A stretch of 64,000 nucleotides of DNA. Source: Candidatus Gastranaerophilales bacterium (GTDB lineage Bacteria; Cyanobacteriota; Vampirovibrionia; Gastranaerophilales; Gastranaerophilaceae). Shown here piece by piece: positions 51,475 through 59,980 of this stretch. Position numbers and translations under genes: made by a program. The stretch is taken from positions 1 to 64,000 of the forward strand of contig CALVAN010000008.1 in assembly GCA_944325555.1 (NCBI GenBank), given 5' to 3'. Positions within the stretch are counted from its first letter, which is position 1. Every line of letters starts with the position of its first letter. The notes beneath the pieces were generated by a model that worked only from the letters and a program-made list of their open reading frames with translations, had not been told where the DNA came from and did no database searches.

Positions 51475-53085
51475 ATGGAAAATCTTTCTGAAAAAATTAC
51501 AACTCTGCAAAAAAACTTTTATGACTTGAACAGTCTGTTTGAATTAAGCATTATTGCAACACAGGCGGATTCCATAGAAGATTTGATAGAAAAAGTTACG
51601 GATTTTATTACTCAGGGCTTGGATATATCTGATGTTAGATTTTTTATTAACCATGACAGAGTTTATTACATGGTTGCAACAAGCAGTAATGATTCTCAGG
51701 AATATTTTCAGTTTGAAAATGATGACGAGGGCTTTTGGGAAGTATTAAATAAAAACGAATTTATCAAGGTTTCTGATGCCTCCGGAAAACCGATATATCG
51801 TTCTTTTTGGGAAAAATATGATCTGGAAAATTTAAAAAGCTGTTATTTCAAACTTTTCCAAAAAGATAACATGCCTTATTTTATTTGTTCTCTTGGAACA
51901 AAAGATAATAATTATGAATATTCGGATGAGGATTTAAGATATTTAACAAAAATATTTAACTATGTGGGGCCTATCCTTATAAAATATATTAAACGCAGAG
52001 AACAGGAAAATGACCTTAAGCGTCTGCAAAAGTCGTTGCATAATATTTCTATTCTGTATAATATTTCTCAGGCGGTTAACTTTATTGATGACTTAAAACG
52101 CCTTTTGAGAGTGATTTTAAACAAAGCTCTGGAAACAATTGATGCGGAAAAGGGCTCTTTGATGCTGTACAACTTTACGGAAAACGTACTGCAGACAAAG
52201 GTTGTTTACGGTCTTGCGGATAAAAACCTTGAAACAGAAATTAACAACGGTCTTATAGAATGTTCAAAAATTAAGGTTGGTGAAGGTATAGCAGGTACTG
52301 TTTTTGTAGAAAAAAAATCAATTATATCAAACCTCGGGCAAAATGACCCCAGATTTATCGATAATGGTCAGGAGCTTAATGTAAACTCTCTATTATGTGT
52401 GCCATTGATTGCTAAAGGCGAGCCTATCGGGGTAATAAATATTACAAACAAACTCAACGGTAAGCTGTTCAATAAACAGGATTTAGAGTTTATAGAAGCT
52501 CTTGCTAATCAGGCAGCTATTGCAATTGATAACGCAAAATTATATGAGCTTGCAACAAAAGATGGTTTAACCAAACTCTATATTTACAGACATTTCTACA
52601 CATTGCTTGAAAACGAAATCAAACGTTCTTCACGCTACAACCATGAAATGACTCTTTTAATGATGGATATAGATAATTTTAAACAGGTTAACGACACCTA
52701 CGGTCACCCTGTAGGCGATCAGGTGTTGAGAGAAATTGCAAACTGCATACAGCAGACCATAAGAAAAATAGATATAGCGTCAAGATACGGCGGTGAAGAG
52801 TTTACAGTTATTCTGCCCGAGACAAATATCAAAGATGCAAAGATTATTGCAGAGAGAATCAGAAAAAATATAAGTAAAATTAAAATTAATGTAAAAGAGG
52901 ATATTTACATCTGTCCGACGGTCAGTATTGGTATGAGCGAATATCCGTCTTGCGCACTGGATGAGCAAACCCTAATAGAGCTTGCCGATGTTGCTTTATA
53001 CAACGCAAAAAATAACGGCAAAAACTGCGTTTGTGAATACAACCCTAATACAGGGTGTATTCTGCTTCCTAAAAGCGAGGATTAA
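51475..53085 (+). CDS. GAF-GGDEF diguanylate cyclase
   Basis: 536 aa, soluble. The N-terminal ~170 residues look like a first, diverged GAF-type sensor; a clear GAF domain follows at ~195-355 (AEKGSLMLYNF, GEGIAGTVFVEKKSIIS, LLCVPLIAKGEPIGVINITNK); the GGDEF domain is at ~370-530 with the active site RYGGEEF and an RKID inhibitory site exactly five residues before GGEEF. It should make cyclic di-GMP from two GTP and be feedback-inhibited. No effector or phosphodiesterase is adjacent. The stop overlaps the convergent gene by 4 nt. Confidence 0.92.
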   Translation: MENLSEKITTLQKNFYDLNSLFELSIIATQADSIEDLIEKVTDFITQGLDISDVRFFINHDRVYYMVATSSNDSQEYFQFENDDEGFWEVLNKNEFIKVSDASGKPIYRSFWEKYDLENLKSCYFKLFQKDNMPYFICSLGTKDNNYEYSDEDLRYLTKIFNYVGPILIKYIKRREQENDLKRLQKSLHNISILYNISQAVNFIDDLKRLLRVILNKALETIDAEKGSLMLYNFTENVLQTKVVYGLADKNLETEINNGLIECSKIKVGEGIAGTVFVEKKSIISNLGQNDPRFIDNGQELNVNSLLCVPLIAKGEPIGVINITNKLNGKLFNKQDLEFIEALANQAAIAIDNAKLYELATKDGLTKLYIYRHFYTLLENEIKRSSRYNHEMTLLMMDIDNFKQVNDTYGHPVGDQVLREIANCIQQTIRKIDIASRYGGEEFTVILPETNIKDAKIIAERIRKNISKIKINVKEDIYICPTVSIGMSEYPSCALDEQTLIELADVALYNAKNNGKNCVCEYNPNTGCILLPKSED

Positions 53086-53909
53086 TTCCCTTTACGTTGT
53101 TTCCTTAGTTCTGCAGCAACGGTCATTTTCATTTGTGCAAATTCTTTTGCGTATTCCGGATATTCACTCCAAAAAACACCAAAACGTTCTTTGCCGTTGG
53201 TTCGTGATGATACTTCGGAAAAAGCTTCTTTGATATGAGGAAGCCTATCCCAGGCAATTTTGGAAATTTTTTGATTTAACTCTTTATATTTTTGGCTTAA
53301 GCTGCGGTTATGAGAAACAATAATTTCTCTATGGGCAGCGTTAAAAGCTTTTGTCTTTTGGGCAATTTGGCTGTTAAGTGTTTCATCAGTTGCGCTCAAA
53401 AGCTTGTGATAGTTTGCGCCGAAATCAGGGATTCTTATTTTGTCCATAATCCATGCAAGAGCGCTTCTGCTTTTTAATCCCAGCTCTTTTGCTATTTCAT
53501 CAATTGTTTTTAGCTTACCCCAGCGCTCTTTTAAAAGAACAAGCGACAAGTCTTCCAGAGGTACGGTTTCCATTATTTTCTTTACGTTAGGGGATTTATG
53601 TTGTATGGCAATATGTGCCGGCAAAACATCTCTGAATTCATAGAATATATTTTGTGCCTTGCCAAGAGTCTTACAGTTTAAAAGCGGAGCATAAGTTTTT
53701 AAGTGAATATCTCTCAATGGTTCAAAAATATTGCCGTTATTTTCAACCGCATTGATTACTTTCTGCCTCATTCGTTGAGGCAGCAGCCTTAGACGATTTT
53801 CGTATATGTATTTAAGGTTTATGTCACGTGCTCCCTGAAAAGACGGAGCAGTAATGCGTTTTGAAGGAATTGTATTATATTTGTATTGCGGATTGAATTG
53901 TATATTCAT
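53082..53909 (-). CDS. Unknown protein, possible DNA-binding
   Basis: 275 aa, not recognised. The leader MNIQFNPQYKYNTIPSKRIT ends in APSFQGAR, similar in style to the leader of the tandem-HTH protein at 6483. Near residues 135-155 a helix-turn-helix-like segment reads KTIDEIAKELGLKSRSALAW. The rest is basic and helical with no signal peptide or membrane span. A regulatory or nucleoid role is possible but unproven. Confidence 0.55.
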   Translation of the reverse strand: MNIQFNPQYKYNTIPSKRITAPSFQGARDINLKYIYENRLRLLPQRMRQKVINAVENNGNIFEPLRDIHLKTYAPLLNCKTLGKAQNIFYEFRDVLPAHIAIQHKSPNVKKIMETVPLEDLSLVLLKERWGKLKTIDEIAKELGLKSRSALAWIMDKIRIPDFGANYHKLLSATDETLNSQIAQKTKAFNAAHREIIVSHNRSLSQKYKELNQKISKIAWDRLPHIKEAFSEVSSRTNGKERFGVFWSEYPEYAKEFAQMKMTVAAELRKQRKGN

Positions 53910-53998
53910 ACCCTGTTAATACAGCTGAAAGAAAAATTTTGTTATTAATTATTTTTAAAATTTACAATATTTTATAAAGCAGGTATTGTCAGATGCAA

Positions 53999-55111
53999 TC
54001 AAACGTTTGCCGGAGTTTCTTCCTTCTGTTCAATTGCTGCCGGCTCGGGTATTTGCTTGTTGCTTTTTGCACCAAGTTCATTAAGCCGTTCGCAATGACG
54101 TATGAGGTTGTCACGTCCCGAAAGTTTTGTCATTGCCCGTGATAAATTGACCTGCACATTGTTAAGGTCTTTTACCATGTCCGCAAATTTATCTATCATT
54201 TTCCCTGCAAGGGTAGCAATCTCCTGCGCATTTTTGTTTTGTCTGTTTGCCATGTTAAAACTGTTTATGATTTTTAAAGCTGCAAGCAATGTTGAGGGAG
54301 AAACAGGCATGATTTTATTTTTCCAGGCAAGCTCCCACAATTCGGCATTGTTCGCAAATAAAAGAGAATAGCAGCTTTCTACGGGTATAAACATAAGTAC
54401 ATATTCAGGTGATACAAAATTTTCTATTTCAAAATATTCTCTTTTTGTAAGTCCTGCGATGTGTGCTTTAATCGAATCTTTAAACTGTTTTAAAGAGGTT
54501 TGTGCTTCTTCTTCGCTTTGTGCGTTCAGATAAGCATCGTATGATGCCAGAGAAGTTTTTGCGTCTATAAAGACAGCTTTGTTGTAAGGAAGCAGAATTG
54601 TTGCATCAGGCTTTTTGGAGTCGAAATTTGCCTGCAGCAAGTATTCTTCTCCTTTTCTTAAACCTGAAAGTTCAAGAACTTTTTCCAGTATAAGTTCTCC
54701 CCATTTGCCCTGCTTCATATTGTCGCCACGCAGAGCCGAGGCAAGGGCGTTTGTGTCGTTAGAAATTTTGGTTCCAGTCTGGATTACGTCTTTTATATGC
54801 AAATCCAGTTGTGCAAACTGTTGATTATTAAAGGCGGATTGCTTTTTAAGCTCTTCAAATTTTTCTTTAAACGGTTCAAGAATCTCGTTTATTCGTTCTT
54901 TTGATGTGTTCGAAAAATCCTGAGTAGTTTCTTTAAAAATTTTGTTTGATAAATTTTCAAATTGCAGCTGCATTTTTTCGTAAATGTCATTGTAAGCTTT
55001 GTGCAGTGCATCTGCTTTGCTGTTTTGAAGGTTTTGCATTACCAAAAATACGAGAACCGCACCGGTGATTAGTCCGGCTAAAAATATGGAAACCATAAGA
55101 ATTATGCTCAT
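53999..55111 (-). CDS. rmuC: DNA recombination protein RmuC
   Basis: 370 aa from the ATG at 55111, which has GCGGAG upstream and begins directly with the membrane anchor SIILMVSIFLAGLITGAVLV. A coiled coil (~residues 30-110) leads into the RmuC domain with MKQGKWGELILEKVLELSGL, DATILLPYNKAVFIDAKTSL and ALKIINSFNMANRQNKNAQE. The PD-(D/E)XK-like core suggests a nuclease; in E. coli RmuC limits inversions at short repeats. An in-frame ATG lies 45 nt further up. Confidence 0.92.
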   Translation of the reverse strand: MSIILMVSIFLAGLITGAVLVFLVMQNLQNSKADALHKAYNDIYEKMQLQFENLSNKIFKETTQDFSNTSKERINEILEPFKEKFEELKKQSAFNNQQFAQLDLHIKDVIQTGTKISNDTNALASALRGDNMKQGKWGELILEKVLELSGLRKGEEYLLQANFDSKKPDATILLPYNKAVFIDAKTSLASYDAYLNAQSEEEAQTSLKQFKDSIKAHIAGLTKREYFEIENFVSPEYVLMFIPVESCYSLLFANNAELWELAWKNKIMPVSPSTLLAALKIINSFNMANRQNKNAQEIATLAGKMIDKFADMVKDLNNVQVNLSRAMTKLSGRDNLIRHCERLNELGAKSNKQIPEPAAIEQKEETPANV

Positions 55112-55235
55112 TTTAAAATTTGCTCCGCAATTGACTGTATGAGATAATTTTATCATAATTCCTTAACACATTTGTATTTTGTAAAAAAAGAAATATAATA
55201 TTAAATATATTTACGGTTTTGCGGGGAGAACTTCT

Positions 55236-55559
55236 GTGGAAAACAAACGCTGGTATGATAAACATAAAGAAACAAGAAGAGCACTGGATATTTTGAGAAC
55301 GCTTTCACCCGCATTAAGAAAAAAACTTTTGGAAGATATAATTAATGTTGCCGGCGCAATAAAGACCGTACACAGAGAAAACAACACTGCTCCTTTAAGT
55401 ATCGGGTTGGAAAGAGTGCTCGGACTTTATCAGACTAATAAAGGACGCCGCTGGTATGACAAACAGCAGGATTTGTCCGTAGCAATAAAAACGGTTTCTA
55501 CTTTGCCTGAAAGTGATTATGTTAATATCATGGAAGGCATTTGTATGTCTTTGAAGTAG
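55236..55559 (+). CDS. Small protein with duplicated RWYDK unit
   Basis: 107 aa with a GTG start after GGGGAGAAC. The sequence is an internal duplication: KRWYDKHKETRRALDILRTL (residues ~4-23) and RRWYDKQQDLSVAIKTVSTL (~71-90), each followed by a helix ending in ED/EG-I. It is helical, soluble and not recognised by me. It lies 7 nt before tcdA and should be co-transcribed with it. Confidence 0.7.
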   Translation: MENKRWYDKHKETRRALDILRTLSPALRKKLLEDIINVAGAIKTVHRENNTAPLSIGLERVLGLYQTNKGRRWYDKQQDLSVAIKTVSTLPESDYVNIMEGICMSLK

Positions 55560-55566
55560 GCTTAAA

Positions 55567-56319
55567 ATGAAAAATTTAACGGATTTCAGCCGCAACGAAC
55601 TTATATGGGGAAAAGAAAAACAGGCTTTGCTCAAAGACAAAGTTGTATTTGTTTTCGGGCTTGGCGGTGTGGGCGGCTTCGCTCTTGAAGCGCTTGCAAG
55701 AAGCGGTGTGCGCAATTTTACCATTATTGATTTTGATGAAGTTTCAAACTCAAATATCAACCGCCAGATTATTGCGCTTAATTCAACTGTCGGGTTAAAA
55801 AAAACTGATTTGTTTGAACAGCGCTTAAAGGATATAAATCCCGATATAAATGTTGGGTGCGTTTGTGATTTTTACGGTGAAAAACTCGAAGATAAGGTTT
55901 TTAACATAAAACCTGATTTTGTTGTTGATGCGATAGATACTATGCGTTCAAAAATTGATTTGCTGGTTTATTGCAGGGAAAATGATATTCCCGTAATTAC
56001 GTCAATGGGTGCTGGTAACAGATTTGATCCCACGCAGCTTTATATTACGGATATCAAAGATATTGAAAACAAAAAATGCACCTTTACCAAAAATGTACTT
56101 TATCAATTGAAAAAAAGAGGGATAGAATCCGGCATAACTGCCGTGTGCAGCAGAGAAAATCCAAATGTCCTTGAAAAAATATCTTCCGTGGAAAATATAC
56201 AAACACAAGCCGGTGAACATATTGAATTTACTAAGATAACGCCGGGGTCGACACCTTTTGTACCTGCGGTAGCCGGTTATTATATGGCTTATTTTGTAAT
56301 AAAAGAGTTTTTAAAATAG
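55567..56319 (+). CDS. tcdA: tRNA threonylcarbamoyladenosine dehydratase (TcdA/CsdL)
   Basis: 250 aa, E1-like ThiF fold. VFGLGGVGGFALEALARSGV is the ATP-binding loop, IDFDEVSNSNINRQIIALN the Asp/Arg segment, and DAIDTMRSKIDLLVYCREND carries the conserved region with a Cys. The length and the N-terminal FSRNELIWGKEK fit TcdA, which cyclises t6A to ct6A in tRNA, better than MoeB or ThiF. It is convergent with the following HD gene. Confidence 0.88.
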   Translation: MKNLTDFSRNELIWGKEKQALLKDKVVFVFGLGGVGGFALEALARSGVRNFTIIDFDEVSNSNINRQIIALNSTVGLKKTDLFEQRLKDINPDINVGCVCDFYGEKLEDKVFNIKPDFVVDAIDTMRSKIDLLVYCRENDIPVITSMGAGNRFDPTQLYITDIKDIENKKCTFTKNVLYQLKKRGIESGITAVCSRENPNVLEKISSVENIQTQAGEHIEFTKITPGSTPFVPAVAGYYMAYFVIKEFLK

Positions 56320-56322
56320 TTA

Positions 56323-57129
56323 TTACAGGTAACATTTTCTTTCCTGACCAGCAACTCCCGCATAAAGTTCAACGTACTGCTTTGCAGGGCTGGAATCTAT
56401 CTTCGTTAAAAGCACTTCTTCTATCTGGAAAAAGCCTACCTCGGCAGACATTTCTATATCAATTTTTATTGGTTTTTTTTCGCCGTGATGAATGCCGATA
56501 CGGTTTATGGCATTTGCGGAATATTTGTGTATATCTCCGACTTTGGGCGTGTTGTTTATAGCAAGCGGTATTCTTGCACGTCCTTTTGTCATATCGCAGC
56601 CGTCCGCAATAAGTATTATGCCTGCTTCCGTGGAATGAATTTTGCGTGAACACATGTGTCCGATTATAGCTTCTGTTGCGATTGCTTTTATAATTACACG
56701 TTTGTGTAAATTATCGGGAAATACTGCCTGTAGTGCTCTTTCTATAATAGGCTGCGCAAGGATTACGGACATTTCTTCGTGACCCTGCCGTCCTATTGCC
56801 ATACCAAGATCGTGCATCATGCCTGCGAGAATTACGCCTGACATACTGTCCTCGAAGGTGCCTATTTCTTCTTTTTCAAGCGAGGTTTGTATGCCAGAAT
56901 CGTGCAAAATATTGAGCATTTTTATTGCATTGCCAACAACCTGACGCATATGCACTGGGCCGTGGTCATTGTATCCAAGTCTTTTTATTGAAACATTGTT
57001 TGCGTATTCCTGCATTTCCTGCAGTTCTTCGTCCTCAAACAGGTATTGAACAAGCTTAAGACACTGAGGTGTGTTTTTTAATCTATCTAGTATTTTTGAT
57101 TCCGTTACTACTTCTTTTACTGATTTCAT
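56323..57129 (-). CDS. HD-domain phosphohydrolase
   Basis: 268 aa. The metal site is visible as YNDHGPVHMRQVVGNAIKML, then AGMMHDLGMAIGRQGHEEMS (HD), and later HMCSRKIHSTEAGIILIADG CDM in two pieces. This is the pattern of cytosolic HD phosphohydrolases acting on nucleotides, and relatives occur widely in archaea and bacteria. The substrate is unknown. No partner gene is in the operon. Confidence 0.85.
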   Translation of the reverse strand: MKSVKEVVTESKILDRLKNTPQCLKLVQYLFEDEELQEMQEYANNVSIKRLGYNDHGPVHMRQVVGNAIKMLNILHDSGIQTSLEKEEIGTFEDSMSGVILAGMMHDLGMAIGRQGHEEMSVILAQPIIERALQAVFPDNLHKRVIIKAIATEAIIGHMCSRKIHSTEAGIILIADGCDMTKGRARIPLAINNTPKVGDIHKYSANAINRIGIHHGEKKPIKIDIEMSAEVGFFQIEEVLLTKIDSSPAKQYVELYAGVAGQERKCYL

Positions 57130-57202
57130 ATATATAACCTTTGCCTGACCTTTTAAATAATTTGTTTGATTTAATAATATTATACATTAAGTATTTTAAC
57201 GC

Positions 57203-57230
57203 AAAAAAAAGCTCTAATTTTCATTAGAGC
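57203..57230 (-). terminator. Strong terminator with no gene before it, minus strand
   Basis: The perfect 8-bp stem GCTCTAAT/ATTAGAGC (57211-57218 with 57223-57230) has a TTTC loop and, on the minus strand, a following run of eight Ts. Confidence 0.8.
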
Positions 57231-57395
57231 AATACTTTTAATAGGAAGGGAAGGTTAGGAAGTTAGGTAGGTTAGTTAGTGTTAGTGTGAAAGTCTCATC
57301 TTATTTAAAATGTTTTATGATGTTTGTTTTAGTTTCTCGTTTTGTTTATTTAATGCTTACATATATATAAAGTATATACTAAGTTCAAAATTTCA
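57203..57395 (-). ncRNA. Candidate small RNA with CTAAC repeats, minus strand
   Basis: The minus strand has a terminator at 57203-57230 but no ORF in front of it. The preceding ~50 nt (57253-57285) read on the minus strand as repeated CTAAC/CTAACT units (GTTAG on the plus strand: five or six copies in about 33 nt). AT-rich promoter-like sequence (TTGAAC, TATACT) lies at about 57370-57390. A transcript of about 150 nt is plausible. No known RNA family is recognised. Confidence 0.35.
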
Positions 57396-57411
57396 CGTTT
57401 GAGTATATACT
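57371..57411. promoter_or_regulatory. Paired palindromic sites AGTATATACT
   Basis: The 10-bp perfect palindrome AGTATATACT occurs at 57371-57380 and 57402-57411, with centres 31 bp apart (about three helical turns). This spacing suits a dimeric repressor pair between the candidate RNA and the downstream gene. Confidence 0.4.
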
Positions 57412-57509
57412 GTTACAATTCTTTACAATTTGTCTGTAAGCTGGCAAAAAAATATATTTTGAGGGTTAATAATATTTGCACAGCGAGTTTACGAGCCGTA
57501 CGCATCAGT

Positions 57510-58418
57510 ATGCCTCTGGATAAAAACGAGGTCCAGCTCAGACAACATATGAATATAAAACAGGTATCAAAAGTAATAACCAGCCCGAGATTTTTGGCTC
57601 CGACCGTGTTCCTTGCCGTGAGCACGGGTAAAACGCTGCATGATTATGAAAGAGCCAAACCTAATAAAAAGAATACGGTATTTGTTAAAGATACTGCAAT
57701 GTTATCAGGCTCTTTGCTGGGGTTTATAGCAACAAATCCGATTGCCAAAGTGTTATGCAACAAAAATCATTTTAACAAAGTTGTACTTAAACAAACTGAA
57801 TATATTGCAAGACAAACAATCGGTGCGCTTACTGTTACTTTAGGCGGGATACTTGGCGCTGTTTGGGCAAATTCTTTGGCTCATAAGTTTATTCTTAGCA
57901 GACCTTATTTTAAAAAACAGGAAGAGATTGACAGACAAGCTGAAAAAAACAAAATACTTGTTGAGAGCAATGTCTTTAAAAATTTTAATTATGTAAACGA
58001 TCAATTTAAGCAAACTGCTTTTACTGTGTTGTCTCTGCCTAATATGAGTTTGTTGACCGCAGCTCCTATGTTAGCTTTAACAGGCATGTCCGTTGCCAAA
58101 ACAGAGGGCTACAATAACAAAATTAAAAGAACCGCAAAAGAGCTTATTGCAAATTCTCTGGTGCCAACAGTGTTGACATCAGGAGTTTCGTTGGCTGTTG
58201 AGCATAAAAAATGGTATATTAAATATCCTGCTCTTTTTGGGGCTTTAACTGCAGGTTCTTATGCAGGCAGGAAAGTTTCAGAAAAATATCATGACAAATG
58301 GGATGATGCTATTGATGCTATTGATTTTCAGAATATAAATATCAAGCAGGCTTTTAATTTTAAAGGAATAAAAAGCACAGCGGAAGCAACCCCTCAGCCT
58401 GACAACTCAAACACCTAA
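57510..58418 (+). CDS. Unknown membrane protein
   Basis: 302 aa from the first ATG in the conserved frame; the frame is open further up to a TTG at 57399, and an internal ATG at 57549 is also possible, none with a clear ribosome site. Hydrophobic segments include FVKDTAMLSGSLLGFIATNP (~residues 56-75), TIGALTVTLGGILGAVWANS (~100-119) and MSLLTAAPMLALTGMSVAKT (~168-187), with shorter ones later, and a charged stretch KKQEEIDRQAEKNKILVESN between the second and third. It is not recognised. It overlaps the convergent ffh gene by 4 nt. Confidence 0.6.
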   Translation: MPLDKNEVQLRQHMNIKQVSKVITSPRFLAPTVFLAVSTGKTLHDYERAKPNKKNTVFVKDTAMLSGSLLGFIATNPIAKVLCNKNHFNKVVLKQTEYIARQTIGALTVTLGGILGAVWANSLAHKFILSRPYFKKQEEIDRQAEKNKILVESNVFKNFNYVNDQFKQTAFTVLSLPNMSLLTAAPMLALTGMSVAKTEGYNNKIKRTAKELIANSLVPTVLTSGVSLAVEHKKWYIKYPALFGALTAGSYAGRKVSEKYHDKWDDAIDAIDFQNINIKQAFNFKGIKSTAEATPQPDNSNT

Positions 58419-59791
58419 AACGGAAGTTTGCTGTGTTTGCCAAAACCCTTCGGCAGCTTAGGCATTTTAATTTTGCCTGATTTTACACCGTCAGAGATTT
58501 TAGTAAATCCCTGCATCATTTTGCGCATTTGTTCAAACTGTGTGATAAACTGATTTATTTCTTGCAGCTCCATCCCGCAGCCTTTTGCAATACGTTTTTT
58601 GCGGCTTGAGTTAATCAAAGACGGATTATCCCTTTCTTCAGGAGTCATACTCTGTATAAAGGCTTCTATTCTTTTCATATGTTTTTCGCCTTCGTTTGCA
58701 ATAAGCTGTCTGTCGTCTTTTTTTAGCCCCGGAATAGGCAGCATACCGAGTAACTGGTCTAAGGAACCGAAGTTTTTCATGGTCTTTTGCATATTTAAAA
58801 AGTCGTTGTAGGAAAACTCTGCCTTGCGCATTTTTTTCTCAAGCTCTTCGGCTTTTTTGGCGTCAAAATTTTCCTGAGCTTTTTCAACAAGAGAAACAAT
58901 ATCACCCATACCGAGTATTCTTGTTGCCATTCTGTCGGGGTGGAAGTCTTGCAGTGCATCGATTTTTTCACCCACACCCGTTAATTTAATCGGCTTTTTG
59001 GTACAGTAAACAACGCTCAGCGCAGCACCGCCTCTTGAATCACCGTCTAGTTTTGTAAGCACAAGCCCTGTAATTTCCAGCTGTTCGTTAAAGTTTTCGG
59101 CAACGTTAACAGCCTCTTGACCTGTCATTGCATCTATTACAAGCAATTTTTCCTGCGGGTGGAAGACTCTGTCTAACAACAAAAGCTCTGCCATCATCTG
59201 TGTGTCTATTTGCAAACGTCCGGCAGTATCTAAGATAACAACGTTGTAACCGTTATTTTTTGCGTGTTCAAGGGCGTCCGTTGCAATTCTTTGTACATCC
59301 GTGCAGCCGTCTATTGTAAAAACTTCGGTTCCTATCTGTTCGCCCAAAGTTTTTAACTGGGTAATTGCAGCAGGTCTGTAGACGTCGCAGGCAACAAGCA
59401 GGGGATTTTTGCCTTCTTTTTTTAGTTTAACGGCAAGTTTTGCACTCGAGGTTGTTTTACCGGAACCCTGAAGGCCGAGCATCATAATTATGGAAGGATG
59501 TCCGCTTAGGTTGAGGGGGTCATTTTTTTCACCGAGTAATTTTACCAGTTCATCATTTACTATTTTTATAAGCTGTTGAGCAGGATTAACGCCCTGTACA
59601 ACATTTTCGCCTTCTGCTCGTTCTCTTATTGAGGCAACAAAAGCTTTTACAACCCTAAGGTTAACATCTGCTTCCAGAAGCGCACGACGGATTTCTCGCA
59701 GGGCGTCTTGCATATTGTCTTCGGTTAATTTATCGTTACCCGATGTTTTTCTTATTATTTCCTGTAATTTATCAGATAAACTGTCAAACAT
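58415..59791 (-). CDS. ffh: Signal recognition particle protein Ffh
   Basis: 458 aa. N domain (~1-85), GTPase G domain with G1 GLQGSGKTTSSAKLA, DVYRPAAITQL, G3 ILDTAGRLQID, LVIDAMTGQEAVNVA and G4 TKLDGDSRGGAAL, then the Met-rich M domain (MQKTMKNFGSLDQLLGMLPI, GCGMELQEINQFITQFEQM) that binds 4.5S RNA and signal peptides. It targets nascent membrane proteins to FtsY and SecYEG. It is monocistronic here. Confidence 0.97.
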   Translation of the reverse strand: MFDSLSDKLQEIIRKTSGNDKLTEDNMQDALREIRRALLEADVNLRVVKAFVASIRERAEGENVVQGVNPAQQLIKIVNDELVKLLGEKNDPLNLSGHPSIIMMLGLQGSGKTTSSAKLAVKLKKEGKNPLLVACDVYRPAAITQLKTLGEQIGTEVFTIDGCTDVQRIATDALEHAKNNGYNVVILDTAGRLQIDTQMMAELLLLDRVFHPQEKLLVIDAMTGQEAVNVAENFNEQLEITGLVLTKLDGDSRGGAALSVVYCTKKPIKLTGVGEKIDALQDFHPDRMATRILGMGDIVSLVEKAQENFDAKKAEELEKKMRKAEFSYNDFLNMQKTMKNFGSLDQLLGMLPIPGLKKDDRQLIANEGEKHMKRIEAFIQSMTPEERDNPSLINSSRKKRIAKGCGMELQEINQFITQFEQMRKMMQGFTKISDGVKSGKIKMPKLPKGFGKHSKLPF

Positions 59792-59980
59792 TCTTTATTC
59801 TCCCTGCAAGTCTGAAAATGACTTTATAATTACTATATTGATTGTTCAGATTATAGCATAAAAGAATTCTGGCAAAAATATTCGTATCTTGAGGATATTT
59901 ATATTTTTGCTTGACTTATAGTAACTCTAAGGTTGTATCCTAAAATAGTAGTAAGAACTTACAGAGTATTAAAATAGAAT

